Assembly (NCBI RefSeq): GCF_041296385.1
Contig: NW_027183620.1
Coordinates: 62,001 to 126,000, forward strand
DNA: 64,000 bases
Reading direction: 5' to 3'
From: Aphelocoma coerulescens
Taxonomy: Eukaryota > Chordata > Aves > Passeriformes > Corvidae
Below, piece by piece: positions 48,783 to 62,165 of this stretch. The notes under the pieces were generated by a model, which searched no databases, was not told where the DNA came from, and worked only from the letters and a program-made list of their open reading frames with translations. The translations under genes were made by a program, and so were the position numbers. Within the stretch, counting starts at the first letter, position 1; every line of letters begins with the position of its first letter.

Positions 48783-50975
48783 TGACGCTATGGAACCTGG
48801 TGGAACCGAGGGGCCACAGTGACACTGTGGGGCCTTTTGGAAGCAACAGGACCCTGGTGGGAAGCCACGGGATGATTAATCCTGCACGAACCTGCTCCAG
48901 GTGGGCTCCTCTCTCCCGGCTTCCACAGGTGCTGCTAGGATCCCACTCCGGCACTGGCTTGGCACGGGCTCACGGCTTCCTTTGGCAATGGCTCTGCTCC
49001 AGGATGGCATGCTGCAGAGAATGCAGGTAGATTTTGTGCTCACTCCTGGCATGCAGCTGGACAATAAAGCCTGATCCAGCCCCCCCTCAGCATATGTCCG
49101 GCTCTGGCATTGGGGCGGGGCAACTTTGGGAGCAGCCCCAGCCCTGCTCCTGCTCCCGGCTGGGCACCCAGCTGCTGGGACACAGGTGTGTCCTGATGCC
49201 ACCGTCTACTCCTTTGAGAAGGGGAGGACAGAGTGCATCAGGGAGTTTGGTGTGGCTTACATGCGGCAAGGAGAAGGTGCAGCCCCAAACTGGCTTTCAC
49301 TTCTAGAACCTTTTGCTATTGCGGGAGCAGCTGCTGGAGCTTTTCAACCGAGCTGCAAGAGTGAAAAGTGTGATGGCATGTCTATCTGAGAAGGAAGGTT
49401 CGGTGCCGCAGCCTGTTGTGCACAATTTATATGCTGATAAGAGAAGGGGGTGCTTTTGCAACGTTTTCCTTCCTGACACTTCTGTCTCTGTGAGCTTTAG
49501 CTGCTTGGACTCAGGGATACCGAAGGTATGTGAAAGTGACTGGGATGCGAGAATCATGTTGCACAGGGAACAGGGAAGGTCAGCAAATGTTTCCTGTCCT
49601 GGCACATCTCTCAGTCTGAACTGCAGCTGCAGATGCTTCACTTCCGCCAAGGACTCTGCCACCTTGAGAGAAGGATGCGCTCTATGGAGTTGAGAAAGAA
49701 AGTGCGTCTCACTAGCTTCTTTCCTCTACTTCATAGACAGCAAAGGGGCTATGAAAGGCAGCACTGGCTTTTTGTTCTAGGACTTCTTCTTTACAAGCAG
49801 CTGCTGGATGTTTGGAAGGGGGTTTGGGATATGCAAAAATGAGAGGCTAAGATGGTAAGAGGGTAAGATGGAAGTCATCTGGCAAAAGCAGAGCTCACAA
49901 AAGGGCCAGCTGAGAAAGCTCTTGCTGCCTACAACTTCAACTGCACCCCTCAAAGCAGCAGCACACACGCTGCTCTCGGCACTTTCCTTCTCAGCTCTAC
50001 GCACCATCCTAAGCCTTGCCTCTCCCACACTCAGGATCCAAAGACAACGGCACCAGGGACTGCTCACACACTAAAGGCACCAGGACAAAAGGCTCACCAG
50101 CTTGGCCTTTGCATTCCCGCTGACAGCTCCACAGCTTGAACCCAGAGAACTGCCTGCTGCCAACAGCCTTTCCAATCACTCTGAGCACCTCATGACAAGG
50201 AGTGTGGGGAATGAATCTCCAGCAGCCTCCTGCCCCAGGCTGTCCCCCGGGAGCAGCCCTGCTCCAGGCCGTGACTGCCACCTGCACAGCCAAAGGACCC
50301 AGAGCCGGTGTTACACACCACGGCTGTGCCTGGCACAGAGACACCAGTGGCCACACAAGTGGCCATGGCACTGTCCACACACAGTCCCTGCTGCTGCTCC
50401 CCCAGCCGCTGGCACCAACTCCCAGCCACCCACTCCTAAAGCCACGGGGCCCACTGGGACACTGCGGGGGCTCGTGGAAGCCAGCGGCCATTGTGACACA
50501 GCGGGGCTGCACAGAGCCCACGGTGCTTTGTGACCCGTGGCTCCCAGGAGAGCCTTTGTGATGCTGGGGAACTACAAGGAAGCCTGGCTCCTCTGTGACA
50601 CCACCACAGAAGCTCAGGGGAGCCCTGGAGACCGTGCTGATGCTATTGAACCTGATGCAACCCTGCCTCCTCTGTGACACCACAGAACCTCTGGGAGCCC
50701 TGGAGACCGTGCTGATGCTATGGAACCTGATGCAACCCTGCCTCCACTGTGACACCACAGAAGCTCAGGGAGCCCTGGAGACTGTGGTGATGCTATGGAA
50801 CCTGATGCAACCCTGCCTCCACTGTGACACCACAGAACCTCTGGGAGCCCTGGAGACCGTGCTGATGCTATGGAACCTGATGCAACCCTGCCTCCACTGT
50901 GACACCACAGAAGCTCGGGGAGCTCTGCAGACCGTGGGGATGCTGGCGAAGCTGACGGAACCCTGGGCACCACAG
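48783..50975 (+). repeat. Array unit 23 (2193 bp, 4 monomers)
   Basis: Intact monomers lie at 50622-50921. C is present at offset 677 (49459). It ends the run in units 16-23 where G and C alternate at that site. Confidence 0.97.
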
Positions 50976-53168
50976 TGACGCTATGGAACCTGGTGGAACC
51001 GAGGGGCCACAGTGACACTGTGGGGCCTTTTGGAAGCAACAGGACCCTGGTGGGAAGCCACGGGATGATTAATCCTGCACGAACCTGCTCCAGGTGGGCT
51101 CCTCTCTCCCGGCTTCCACAGGTGCTGCTAGGATCCCACTCCGGCACTGGCTTGGCACGGGCTCACGGCTTCCTTTGGCAATGGCTCTGCTCCAGGATGG
51201 CATGCTGCAGAGAATGCAGGTAGATTTTGTGCTCACTCCTGGCATGCAGCTGGACAATAAAGCCTGATCCAGCCCCCCCTCAGCATATGTCCGGCTCTGG
51301 CATTGGGGCAGGGCAACTTTGGGAGCAGCCCCAGCCCTGCTCCTGCTCCCGGCTGGGCACCCAGCTGCTGGGACACAGGTGTGTCCTGATGCCACCGTCT
51401 ACTCCTTTGAGAAGGGGAGGACAGAGTGCATCAGGGAGTTTGGTGTGGCTTACATGCGGCAAGGAGAAGGTGCAGCCCCAAACTGGCTTTCACTTCTAGA
51501 ACCTTTTGCTATTGCGGGAGCAGCTGCTGGAGCTTTTCAACCGAGCTGCAAGAGTGAAAAGTGTGATGGCATGTCTATCTGAGAAGGAAGGTTCGGTGCC
51601 GCAGCCTGTTGTGCACAATTTATATGCTGATAAGAGAAGGGGGTGCTTTTGCAACGTTTTCCTTCCTGACACTTCTGTCTCTGTGAGCTTTAGCTGCTTG
51701 GACTCAGGGGTACCGAAGGTATGTGAAAGTGACTGGGATGCGAGAATCATGTTGCACAGGGAACAGGGAAGGTCAGCAAATGTTTCCTGTCCTGGCACAT
51801 CTCTCAGTCTGAACTGCAGCTGCAGATGCTTCACTTCCGCCAAGGACTCTGCCACCTTGAGAGAAGGATGCGCTCTATGGAGTTGAGAAAGAAAGTGCGT
51901 CTCACTAGCTTCTTTCCTCTACTTCATAGACAGCAAAGGGGCTATGAAAGGCAGCACTGGCTTTTTGTTCTAGGACTTCTTCTTTACAAGCAGCTGCTGG
52001 ATGTTTGGAAGGGGGTTTGGGATATGCAAAAATGAGAGGCTAAGATGGTAAGAGGGTAAGATGGAAGTCATCTGGCAAAAGCAGAGCTCACAAAAGGGCC
52101 AGCTGAGAAAGCTCTTGCTGCCTACAACTTCAACTGCACCCCTCAAAGCAGCAGCACACACGCTGCTCTCGGCACTTTCCTTCTCAGCTCTACGCACCAT
52201 CCTAAGCCTTGCCTCTCCCACACTCAGGATCCAAAGACAACGGCACCAGGGACTGCTCACACACTAAAGGCACCAGGACAAAAGGCTCACCAGCTTGGCC
52301 TTTGCATTCCCGCTGACAGCTCCACAGCTTGAACCCAGAGAACTGCCTGCTGCCAACAGCCTTTCCAATCACTCTGAGCACCTCATGACAAGGAGTGTGG
52401 GGAATGAATCTCCAGCAGCCTCCTGCCCCAGGCTGTCCCCCGGGAGCAGCCCTGCTCCAGGCCGTGACTGCCACCTGCACAGCCAAAGGACCCAGAGCCG
52501 GTGTTACACACCACGGCTGTGCCTGGCACAGAGACACCAGTGGCCACACAAGTGGCCATGGCACTGTCCACACACAGTCCCTGCTGCTGCTCCCCCAGCC
52601 GCTGGCACCAACTCCCAGCCACCCACTCCTAAAGCCACGGGGCCCACTGGGACACTGCGGGGGCTCGTGGAAGCCAGCGGCCATTGTGACACAGCGGGGC
52701 TGCACAGAGCCCACGGTGCTTTGTGACCCGTGGCTCCCAGGAGAGCCTTTGTGATGCTGGGGAACTACAAGGAAGCCTGGCTCCTCTGTGACACCACCAC
52801 AGAAGCTCAGGGGAGCCCTGGAGACCGTGCTGATGCTATGGAACCTGATGCAACCCTGCCTCCTCTGTGACACCACAGAACCTCTGGGAGCCCTGGAGAC
52901 CGTGCTGATGCTATGGAACCTGATGCAACCCTGCCTCCACTGTGACACCACAGAAGCTCAGGGAGCCCTGGAGACTGTGGTGATGCTATGGAACCTGATG
53001 CAACCCTGCCTCCACTGTGACACCACAGAACCTCTGGGAGCCCTGGAGACCGTGCTGATGCTATGGAACCTGATGCAACCCTGCCTCCACTGTGACACCA
53101 CAGAAGCTCGGGGAGCTCTGCAGACCGTGGGGATGCTGGCGAAGCTGACGGAACCCTGGGCACCACAG
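50976..53168 (+). repeat. Array unit 24 (2193 bp, 4 monomers)
   Basis: Intact monomers lie at 52815-53114. Private changes are A 51310 (ggggcaggg, loss of a CpG) and G 51710 (caggggtacc). C is present at offset 677 (51652). The first-monomer G at 52840 is shared with units 1, 13 and 14. Confidence 0.97.
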
Positions 53169-55436
53169 TGACGCTATGGAACCTGGTGGAACCGAGGGGC
53201 CACAGTGACACTGTGGGGCCTTTTGGAAGCAACAGGACCCTGGTGGGAAGCCACGGGATGATTAATCCTGCACGAACCTGCTCCAGGTGGGCTCCTCTCT
53301 CCCGGCTTCCACAGGTGCTGCTAGGATCCCACTCCGGCACTGGCTTGGCACGGGCTCACGGCTTCCTTTGGCAATGGCTCTGCTCCAGGATGGCATGCTG
53401 CAGAGAATGCAGGTAGATTTTGTGCTCACTCCTGGCATGCAGCTGGACAATAAAGCCTGATCCAGCCCCCCCTCAGCATATGTCCGGCTCTGGCATTGGG
53501 GCGGGGCAACTTTGGGAGCAGCCCCAGCCCTGCTCCTGCTCCCGGCTGGGCACCCAGCTGCTGGGACACAGGTGTGTCCTGATGCCACCGTCTACTCCTT
53601 TGAGAAGGGGAGGACAGAGTGCATCAGGGAGTTTGGTGTGGCTTACATGCGGCAAGGAGAAGGTGCAGCCCCAAACTGGCTTTCACTTCTAGAACCTTTT
53701 GCTATTGCGGGAGCAGCTGCTGGAGCTTTTCAACCGAGCTGCAAGAGTGAAAAGTGTGATGGCATGTCTATCTGAGAAGGAAGGTTCGGTGCCGCAGCCT
53801 GTTGTGCACAATTTATATGCTGATAAGAGAAGGGGGTGCTTTTGGAACGTTTTCCTTCCTGACACTTCTGTCTCTGTGAGCTTTAGCTGCTTGGACTCAG
53901 GGATACCGAAGGTATGTGAAAGTGACTGGGATGCGAGAATCATGTTGCACAGGGAACAGGGAAGGTCAGCAAATGTTTCCTGTCCTGGCACATCTCTCAG
54001 TCTGAACTGCAGCTGCAGATGCTTCACTTCCGCCAAGGACTCTGCCACCTTGAGAGAAGGATGCGCTCTATGGAGTTGAGAAAGAAAGTGCGTCTCACTA
54101 GCTTCTTTCCTCTACTTCATAGACAGCAAAGGGGCTATGAAAGGCAGCACTGGCTTTTTGTTCTAGGACTTCTTCTTTACAAGCAGCTGCTGGATGTTTG
54201 GAAGGGGGTTTGGGATATGCAAAAATGAGAGGCTAAGATGGTAAGAGGGTAAGATGGAAGTCATCTGGCAAAAGCAGAGCTCACAAAAGGGCCAGCTGAG
54301 AAAGCTCTTGCTGCCTACAACTTCAACTGCACCCCTCAAAGCAGCAGCACACACGCTGCTCTCGGCACTTTCCTTCTCAGCTCTACGCACCATCCTAAGC
54401 CTTGCCTCTCCCACACTCAGGATCCAAAGACAACGGCACCAGGGACTGCTCACACACTAAAGGCACCAGGACAAAAGGCTCACCAGCTTGGCCTTTGCAT
54501 TCCCGCTGACAGCTCCACAGCTTGAACCCAGAGAACTGCCTGCTGCCAACAGCCTTTCCAATCACTCTGAGCACCTCATGACAAGGAGTGTGGGGAATGA
54601 ATCTCCAGCAGCCTCCTGCCCCAGGCTGTCCCCCGGGAGCAGCCCTGCTCCAGGCTGTGACTGCCACCTGCACAGCCAAAGGACTCAGAGCCGGTGTTAC
54701 ACACCACGGCTGTGCCTGGCACAGAGACACCAGTGGCCACACAAGTGGCCATGGCACTGTCCACACACAGTCCCTGCTGCTGCTCCCCCAGCCGCTGGCA
54801 CCAACTCCCAGCCACCCACTCCTAAAGCCACGGGGCCCACTGGGACACTGCGGGGGCTCGTGGAAGCCAGCGGCCATTGTGACACAGCGGGGCTGCACAG
54901 AGCCCACGGTGCTTTGTGACCCGTGGCTCCCAGGAGAGCCTTTGTGATGCTGGGGAACTACAAGGAAGCCTGGCTCCTCTGTGACACCACCACAGAAGCT
55001 CAGGGGAGCCCTTGAGACTGTGCTGATGCTATTGAACCTGATGCAACCCTGCCTCCTCTGTGACACCACAGAAGCTCTTGGAGCCCTGGAGACCGTGGTG
55101 ATGCTATGGAACCTGATGCAACCCTGCCTCCTCTGTGACACCACAGAACCTCTGGGAGCCCTGGAGACCGTGCTGATGCTATGGAACCTGATGCAACCCT
55201 GCCTCCACTGTGACACCACAGAAGCTCAGGGAGCCCTGGAGACTGTGGTGATGCTATGGAACCTGATGCAACCCTGCCTCCACTGTGACACCACAGAACC
55301 TCTGGGAGCCCTGGAGACCGTGCTGATGCTATGGAACCTGATGCAACCCTGCCTCCACTGTGACACCACAGAAGCTCGGGGAGCTCTGCAGACCGTGGGG
55401 ATGCTGGCGAAGCTGACGGAACCCTGGGCACCACAG
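53169..55436 (+). repeat. Array unit 25 (2268 bp, 5 monomers)
   Basis: Intact monomers lie at 55008-55382. It shares with unit 26 T 54656 (ggctgtgac) and T at 55013 and 55019 (cttgagactg) in the first monomer. T 54685 (ggactcag) is private. Units 25 and 26 are the most diverged clean pair in the window. Confidence 0.97.
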
Positions 55437-57704
55437 TGACGCTATGGAACCTGGTGGAACCGAGGGGCCACAGTGACACTGTGGGGCCTTTTGGAAGCAA
55501 CAGGACCCTGGTGGGAAGCCACGGGATGATTAATCCTGCACGAACCTGCTCCAGGTGGGCTCCTCTCTCCCAGCTTCCACAGGTGCTGCTAGGATCCCAC
55601 TCTGGCACTGGCTTGGCACGGGCTCACGGCTTCCTTTGGCAATGGCTCTGCTCCAGGATGGCATGCTGCAGAGAATGCAGGTAGATTTTGTGCTCACTCC
55701 TGGCATGCAGCTGGACAATAAAGCCTGATCCAGCCCCCCCTCAGCATATGTCCGGCTCTGGCATTGGGGCGGGGCAACTTTGGGAGCAGCCCCAGCCCTG
55801 CTCCTGCTCCCGGCTGGGCACCCAGCTGCTGGGACACAGGTGTGTCCTGATGCCACCGTCTACTCCTTTGAGATGGGGAGGACAGAGTGCATCAGGGAGT
55901 TTGGTGTGGCTTACATGCGGCAAGGAGAAGGTGCAGCCCCAAACTGGCTTTCACTTCTAGAACCTTTTGCTATTGCGGGAGCAGCTGCTGGAGCTTTTCA
56001 ACCGAGCTGCAAGAGTGAAAAGTGTGATGGCATGTCTATCTGAGAAGGAAGGTTCGGTGCCGCAGCCTGTTGTGCACAATTTATATGCTGATAAGAGAAG
56101 GGGGTGCTTTTGGAACGTTTTCCTTCCTGACACTTCTGTCTCTGTGAGCTTTAGCTGCTTGGACTCAGGGATACCGAAGGTATGTGAAAGTGACTGGGAT
56201 GCGAGAATCATGTTGCACAGGGAACAGGGAAGGTCAGCAAATGTTTCCTGTCCTGGCACATCTCTCAGTCTGAACTGCAGCTGCAGATGCTTCACTTCCG
56301 CCAAGGACTCTGCCACCTTGAGAGAAGGATGCGCTCTATGGAGTTGAGAAAGAAAGTGCGTCTCACTAGCTTCTTTCCTCTACTTCATAGACAGCAAAGG
56401 GGCTATGAAAGGCAGCACTGGCTTTTTGTTCTAGGACTTCTTCTTTACAAGCAGCTGCTGGATGTTTGGAAGGGGGTTTGGGATATGCAAAAATGAGAGG
56501 CTAAGATGGTAAGAGGGTAAGATGGAAGTCATCTGGCAAAAGCAGAGCTCACAAAAGGGCCAGCTGAGAAAGCTCTTGCTGCCTACAACTTCAACTGCAC
56601 CCCTCAAAGCAGCAGCACACATGCTGCTCTCGGCACTTTCCTTCTCAGCTCTACGCACCATCCTAAGCCTTGCCTCTCCCACACTCAGGATCCAAAGACA
56701 ACGGCACCAGGGACTGCTCACACACTAAAGGCACCAGGACAAAAGGCTCACCAGCTTGGCCTTTGCATTCCCGCTGACAGCTCCACAGCTTGAACCCAGA
56801 GAACTGCCTGCTGCCAACAGCCTTTCCAATCACTCTGAGCACCTCATGACAAGGAGTGTGGGGAATGAATCTCCAGCAGCCTCCTGCCCCAGGCTGTCCC
56901 CCGGGAGCAGCCCTGCTCCAGGCTGTGACTGCCACCTGCACAGCCAAAGGACCCAGAGCCGGTGTTACACACCACGGCTGTGCCTGGCACAGAGACACCA
57001 GTGGCCACACAAGTGGCCATGGCACTGTCCACACACAGTCCCTGCTGCTGCTCCCCCAGCCGCTGGCACCAACTCCCAGCCACCCACTCCTAAAGCCACG
57101 GGGCCCACTGGGACACTGCGGGGGCTCGTGGAAGCCAGCGGCCATTGTGACACAGCGGGGCTGCACAGAGCCCACGGTGCTTTGTGACCCGTGGCTCCCA
57201 GGAGAGCCTTTGTGATGCTGGGGAACTACAAGGAAGCCTGGCTCCTCTGTGACACCACCACAGAAGCTCAGGGGAGCCCTTGAGACTGTGCTGATGCTAT
57301 TGAACCTGATGCAACCCTGCCTCCTCTGTGACACCACAGAAGCTCTTGGAGCCCTGGAGACCGTGGTGATGCTATGGAACCTGATGCAACCCTGCCTCCT
57401 CTGTGACACCACAGAACCTCTGGGAGCCCTGGAGACCGTGCTGATGCTATGGAACCTGATGCAACCCTGCCTCCACTGTGACACCACAGAAGCTCAGGGA
57501 GCCCTGGAGACTGTGGTGATGCTATGGAACCTGATGCAACCCTGCCTCCACTGTGACACCACAGAACCTCTGGGAGCCCTGGAGACCGTGCTGATGCTAT
57601 GGAACCTGATGCAACCCTGCCTCCACTGTGACACCACAGAAGCTCGGGGAGCTCTGCAGACCGTGGGGATGCTGGCGAAGCTGACGGAACCCTGGGCACC
57701 ACAG
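55437..57704 (+). repeat. Array unit 26 (2268 bp, 5 monomers)
   Basis: Intact monomers lie at 57276-57650. Private changes are A 55572, T 55603 and T 55874. It has T 56622 (offset 1186) and shares T 56924, 57281 and 57287 with unit 25. Several are CpG transitions. Confidence 0.97.
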
Positions 57705-59972
57705 TGACGCTATGGAACCTGGTGGAACCGAGGGGCCACAGTGACACTGTGGGGCCTTTTGGAAGCAACAGGACCCTGGTGGGAAGCCACGGGATGATTA
57801 ATCCTGCACGAACCTGCTCCAGGTGGGCTCCTCTCTCCCGGCTTCCACAGGTGCTGCTAGGATCCCACTCCGGCACTGGCTTGGCACGGGCTCACGGCTT
57901 CCTTTGGCAATGGCTCTGCTCCAGGATGGCATGCTGCAGAGAATGCAGGTAGATTTTGTGCTCACTCCTGGCATGCAGCTGGACAATAAAGCCTGATCCA
58001 GCCCCCCCTCAGCATATGTCCGGCTCTGGCATTGGGGCGGGGCAACTTTGGGAGCAGCCCCAGCCCTGCTCCTGCTCCCGGCTGGGCACCCAGCTGCTGG
58101 GACACAGGTGTGTCCTGATGCCACCGTCTACTCCTTTGAGAAGGGGAGGACAGAGTGCATCAGGGAGTTTGGTGTGGCTTACATGCGGCAAGGAGAAGGT
58201 GCAGCCCCAAACTGGCTTTCACTTCTAGAACCTTTTGCTATTGCGGGAGCAGCTGCTGGAGCTTTTCAACCGAGCTGCAAGAGTGAAAAGTGTGATGGCA
58301 TGTCTATCTGAGAAGGAAGGTTCGGTGCCGCAGCCTGTTGTGCACAATTTATATGCTGATAACAGAAGGGGGTGCTTTTGCAACGTTTTCCTTCCTGACA
58401 CTTCTGTCTCTGTGAGCTTTAGCTGCTTGGACTCAGGGATACCGAAGGTATGTGAAAGTGACTGGGATGCGAGAATCATGTTGCACAGGGAACAGGGAAG
58501 GTCAGCAAATGTTTCCTGTCCTGGCACATCTCTCAGTCTGAACTGCAGCTGCAGATGCTTCACTTCCGCCAAGGACTCTGCCACCTTGAGAGAAGGATGC
58601 GCTCTATGGAGTTGAGAAAGAAAGTGCGTCTCACTAGCTTCTTTCCTCTACTTCATAGACAGCAAAGGGGCTATGAAAGGCAGCACTGGCTTTTTGTTCT
58701 AGGACTTCTTCTTTACAAGCAGCTGCTGGATGTTTGGAAGGGGGTTTGGGATATGCAAAAATGAGAGGCTAAGATGGTAAGAGGGTAAGATGGAAGTCAT
58801 CTGGCAAAAGCAGAGCTCACAAAAGGGCCAGCTGAGAAAGCTCTTGCTGCCTACAACTTCAACTGCACCCCTCAAAGCAGCAGCACACACGCTGCTCTCG
58901 GCACTTTCCTTCTCAGCTCTACGCACCATCCTAAGCCTTGCCTCTCCCACACTCAGGATCCAAAGACAACGGCACCAGGGACTGCTCACACACTAAAGGC
59001 ACCAGGACAAAAGGCTCACCAGCTTGGCCTTTGCATTCCCGCTGACAGCTCCACAGCTTGAACCCAGAGAACTGCCTGCTGCCAACAGCCTTTCCAATCA
59101 CTCTGAGCACCTCATGACAAGGAGTGTGGGGAATGAATCTCCAGCAGCCTCCTGCCCCAGGCTGTCCCCCGGGAGCAGCCCTGCTCCAGGCCGTGACTGC
59201 CACCTGCACAGCCAAAGGACCCAGAGCCGGTGTTACACACCACGGCTGTGCCTGGCACAGAGACACCAGTGGCCACACAAGTGGCCATGGCACTGTCCAC
59301 ACACAGTCCCTGCTGCTGCTCCCCCAGCCGCTGGCACCAACTCCCAGCCACCCACTCCTAAAGCCACGGGGCCCACTGGGACACTGCGGGGGCTCGTGGA
59401 AGCCAGCGGCCATTGTGACACAGCGGGGCTGCACAGAGCCCACGGTGCTTTGTGACCCGTGGCTCCCAGGAGAGCCTTTGTGATGCTGGGGAACTACAAG
59501 GAAGCCTGGCTCCTCTGTGACACCACCACAGAAGCTCAGGGGAGCCCTGGAGACCGTGCTGATGCTATTGAACCTGATGCAACCCTGCCTCCTCTGTGAC
59601 ACCACAGAAGCTCTTGGAGCCCTGGAGACCGTGCTGATGCTATGGAACCTGATGCAACCCTGCCTCCTCTGTGACACCACAGAACCTCTGGGAGCCCTGG
59701 AGACCGTGCTGATGCTATGGAACCTGATGCAACCCTGCCTCCACTGTGACACCACAGAAGCTCAGGGAGCCCTGGAGACTGTGGTGATGCTATGGAACCT
59801 GATGCAACCCTGCCTCCACTGTGACACCACAGAAGCTCGGGGAGCCCTGGAGACCGTGCTGATGCTATGGAACCTGATGCAACCCTGCCTCCACTGTGAC
59901 ACCACAGAAGCTCGGGGAGCTCTGCAGACCGTGGGGATGCTGGCGAAGCTGATGGAACCCTGGGCACCACAG
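57705..59972 (+). repeat. Array unit 27 (2268 bp, 5 monomers, conversion patch)
   Basis: Intact monomers lie at 59544-59918. C is present at offsets 659 (58363) and 677 (58381). The fourth monomer tail (about 59831-59841) reads gaagctcgggg, elsewhere found only in the last monomer, in place of gaacctctggg. T 59953 gives gctgatgg. Confidence 0.97.
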
Positions 59973-62165
59973 TGACGCTATGGAACCTGGTGGAACCGAG
60001 GGGCCACAGTGACACTGTGGGGCCTTTTGGAAGCAACAGGACCCTGGTGGGAAGCCACGGGATGATTAATCCTGCACGAACCTGCTCCAGGTGGGCTCCT
60101 CTCTCCCGGCTTCCACAGGTGCTGCTAGGATCCCACTCCGGCACTGGCTTGGCACGGGCTCACGGCTTCCTTTGGCAATGGCTCTGCTCCAGGATGGCAT
60201 GCTGCAGAGAATGCAGGTAGATTTTGTGCTCACTCCTGGCATGCAGCTGGACAATAAAGCCTGATCCAGCCCCCCCTCAGCATATGTCCGGCTCTGGCAT
60301 TGGGGCGGGGCAACTTTGGGAGCAGCCCCAGCCCTGCTCCTGCTCCCGGCTGGGCACCCAGCTGCTGGGACACAGGTGTGTCCTGATGCCACCGTCTACT
60401 CCTTTGAGAAGGGGAGGACAGAGTGCATCAGGGAGTTTGGTGTGGCTTACATGCGGCAAGGAGAAGGTGCAGCCCCAAACTGGCTTTCACTTCTAGAACC
60501 TTTTGCTATTGCGGGAGCAGCTGCTGGAGCTTTTCAACCGAGCTGCAAGAGTGAAAAGTGTGATGGCATGTCTATCTGAGAAGGAAGGTTCGGTGCTGCA
60601 GCCTGTTGTGCACAATTTATATGCTGATAAGAGAAGGGGGTGCTTTTGGAACGTTTTCCTTCCTGACACTTCTGTCTCTGTGAGCTTTAGCTGCTTGGAC
60701 TCAGGGATACCGAAGGTATGTGAAAGTGACTGGGATGCGAGAATCATGTTGCACAGGGAACAGGGAAGGTCAGCAAATGTTTCCTGTCCTGGCACATCTC
60801 TCAGTCTGAACTGCAGCTGCAGATGCTTCACTTCCGCCAAGGACTCTGCCACCTTGAGAGAAGGATGCGCTCTATGGAGTTGAGAAAGAAAGTGCGTCTC
60901 ACTAGCTTCTTTCCTCTACTTCATAGACAGCAAAGGGGCTATGAAAGGCAGCACTGGCTTTTTGTTCTAGGACTTCTTCTTTACAAGCAGCTGCTGGATG
61001 TTTGGAAGGGGGTTTGGGATATGCAAAAATGAGAGGCTAAGATGGTAAGAGGGTAAGATGGAAGTCATCTGGCAAAAGCAGAGCTCACAAAAGGGCCAGC
61101 TGAGAAAGCTCTTGCTGCCTACAACTTCAACTGCACCCCTCAAAGCAGCAGCACACATGCTGCTCTCGGCACTTTCCTTCTCAGCTCTACGCACCATCCT
61201 AAGCCTTGCCTCTCCCACACTCAGGATCCAAAGACAACGGCACCAGGGACTGCTCACACACTAAAGGCACCAGGACAAAAGGCTCACCAGCTTGGCCTTT
61301 GCATTCCCGCTGACAGCTCCACAGCTTGAACCCAGAGAACTGCCTGCTGCCAACAGCCTTTCCAATCACTCTGAGCACCTCATGACAAGGAGTGTGGGGA
61401 ATGAATCTCCAGCAGCCTCCTGCCCCAGGCTGTCCCCCGGGAGCAGCCCTGCTCCAGGCCGTGACTGCCACCTGCACAGCCAAAGGACCCAGAGCCGGTG
61501 TTACACACCACGGCTGTGCCTGGCACAGAGACACCAGTGGCCACACAAGTGGCCATGGCACTGTCCACACACAGTCCCTGCTGCTGCTCCCCCAGCCGCT
61601 GGCACCAACTCCCAGCCACCCACTCCTAAAGCCACGGGGCCCACTGGGACACTGCGGGGGCTCGTGGAAGCCAGCGGCCATTGTGACACAGCGGGGCTGC
61701 ACAGAGCCCACGGTGCTTTGTGACCCGTGGCTCCCAGGAGAGCCTTTGTGATGCTGGGGAACTACAAGGAAGCCTGGCTCCTCTGTGACACCACCACAGA
61801 AGCTCAGGGGAGCCCTGGAGACCGTGCTGATGCTATTGAACCTGATGCAACCCTGCCTCCTCTGTGACACCACAGAACCTCTGGGAGCCCTGGAGACCGT
61901 GCTGATGCTATGGAACCTGATGCAACCCTGCCTCCACTGTGACACCACAGAAGCTCAGGGAGCCCTGGAGACTGTGGTGATGCTATGGAACCTGATGCAA
62001 CCCTGCCTCCACTGTGACACCACAGAAGCTCAGGGAGCCCTGGAGACTGTGGTGATGCTATGGAACCTGATGCAACCCTGCCTCCACTGTGACACCACAG
62101 AAGCTCGGGGAGCTCTGCAGACCGTGGGGATGCTGGCGAAGCTGATGGAACCCTGGGCACCACAG
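59973..62165 (+). repeat. Array unit 28 (2193 bp, 4 monomers, conversion patch)
   Basis: Intact monomers lie at 61812-62111. Two consecutive monomers end gaagctcaggg and the usual gaacctctggg monomer between them and the last copy is gone. T 60597 (gtgctgcag) is private; T 61158 and T 62146 are shared CpG transitions. Confidence 0.97.
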
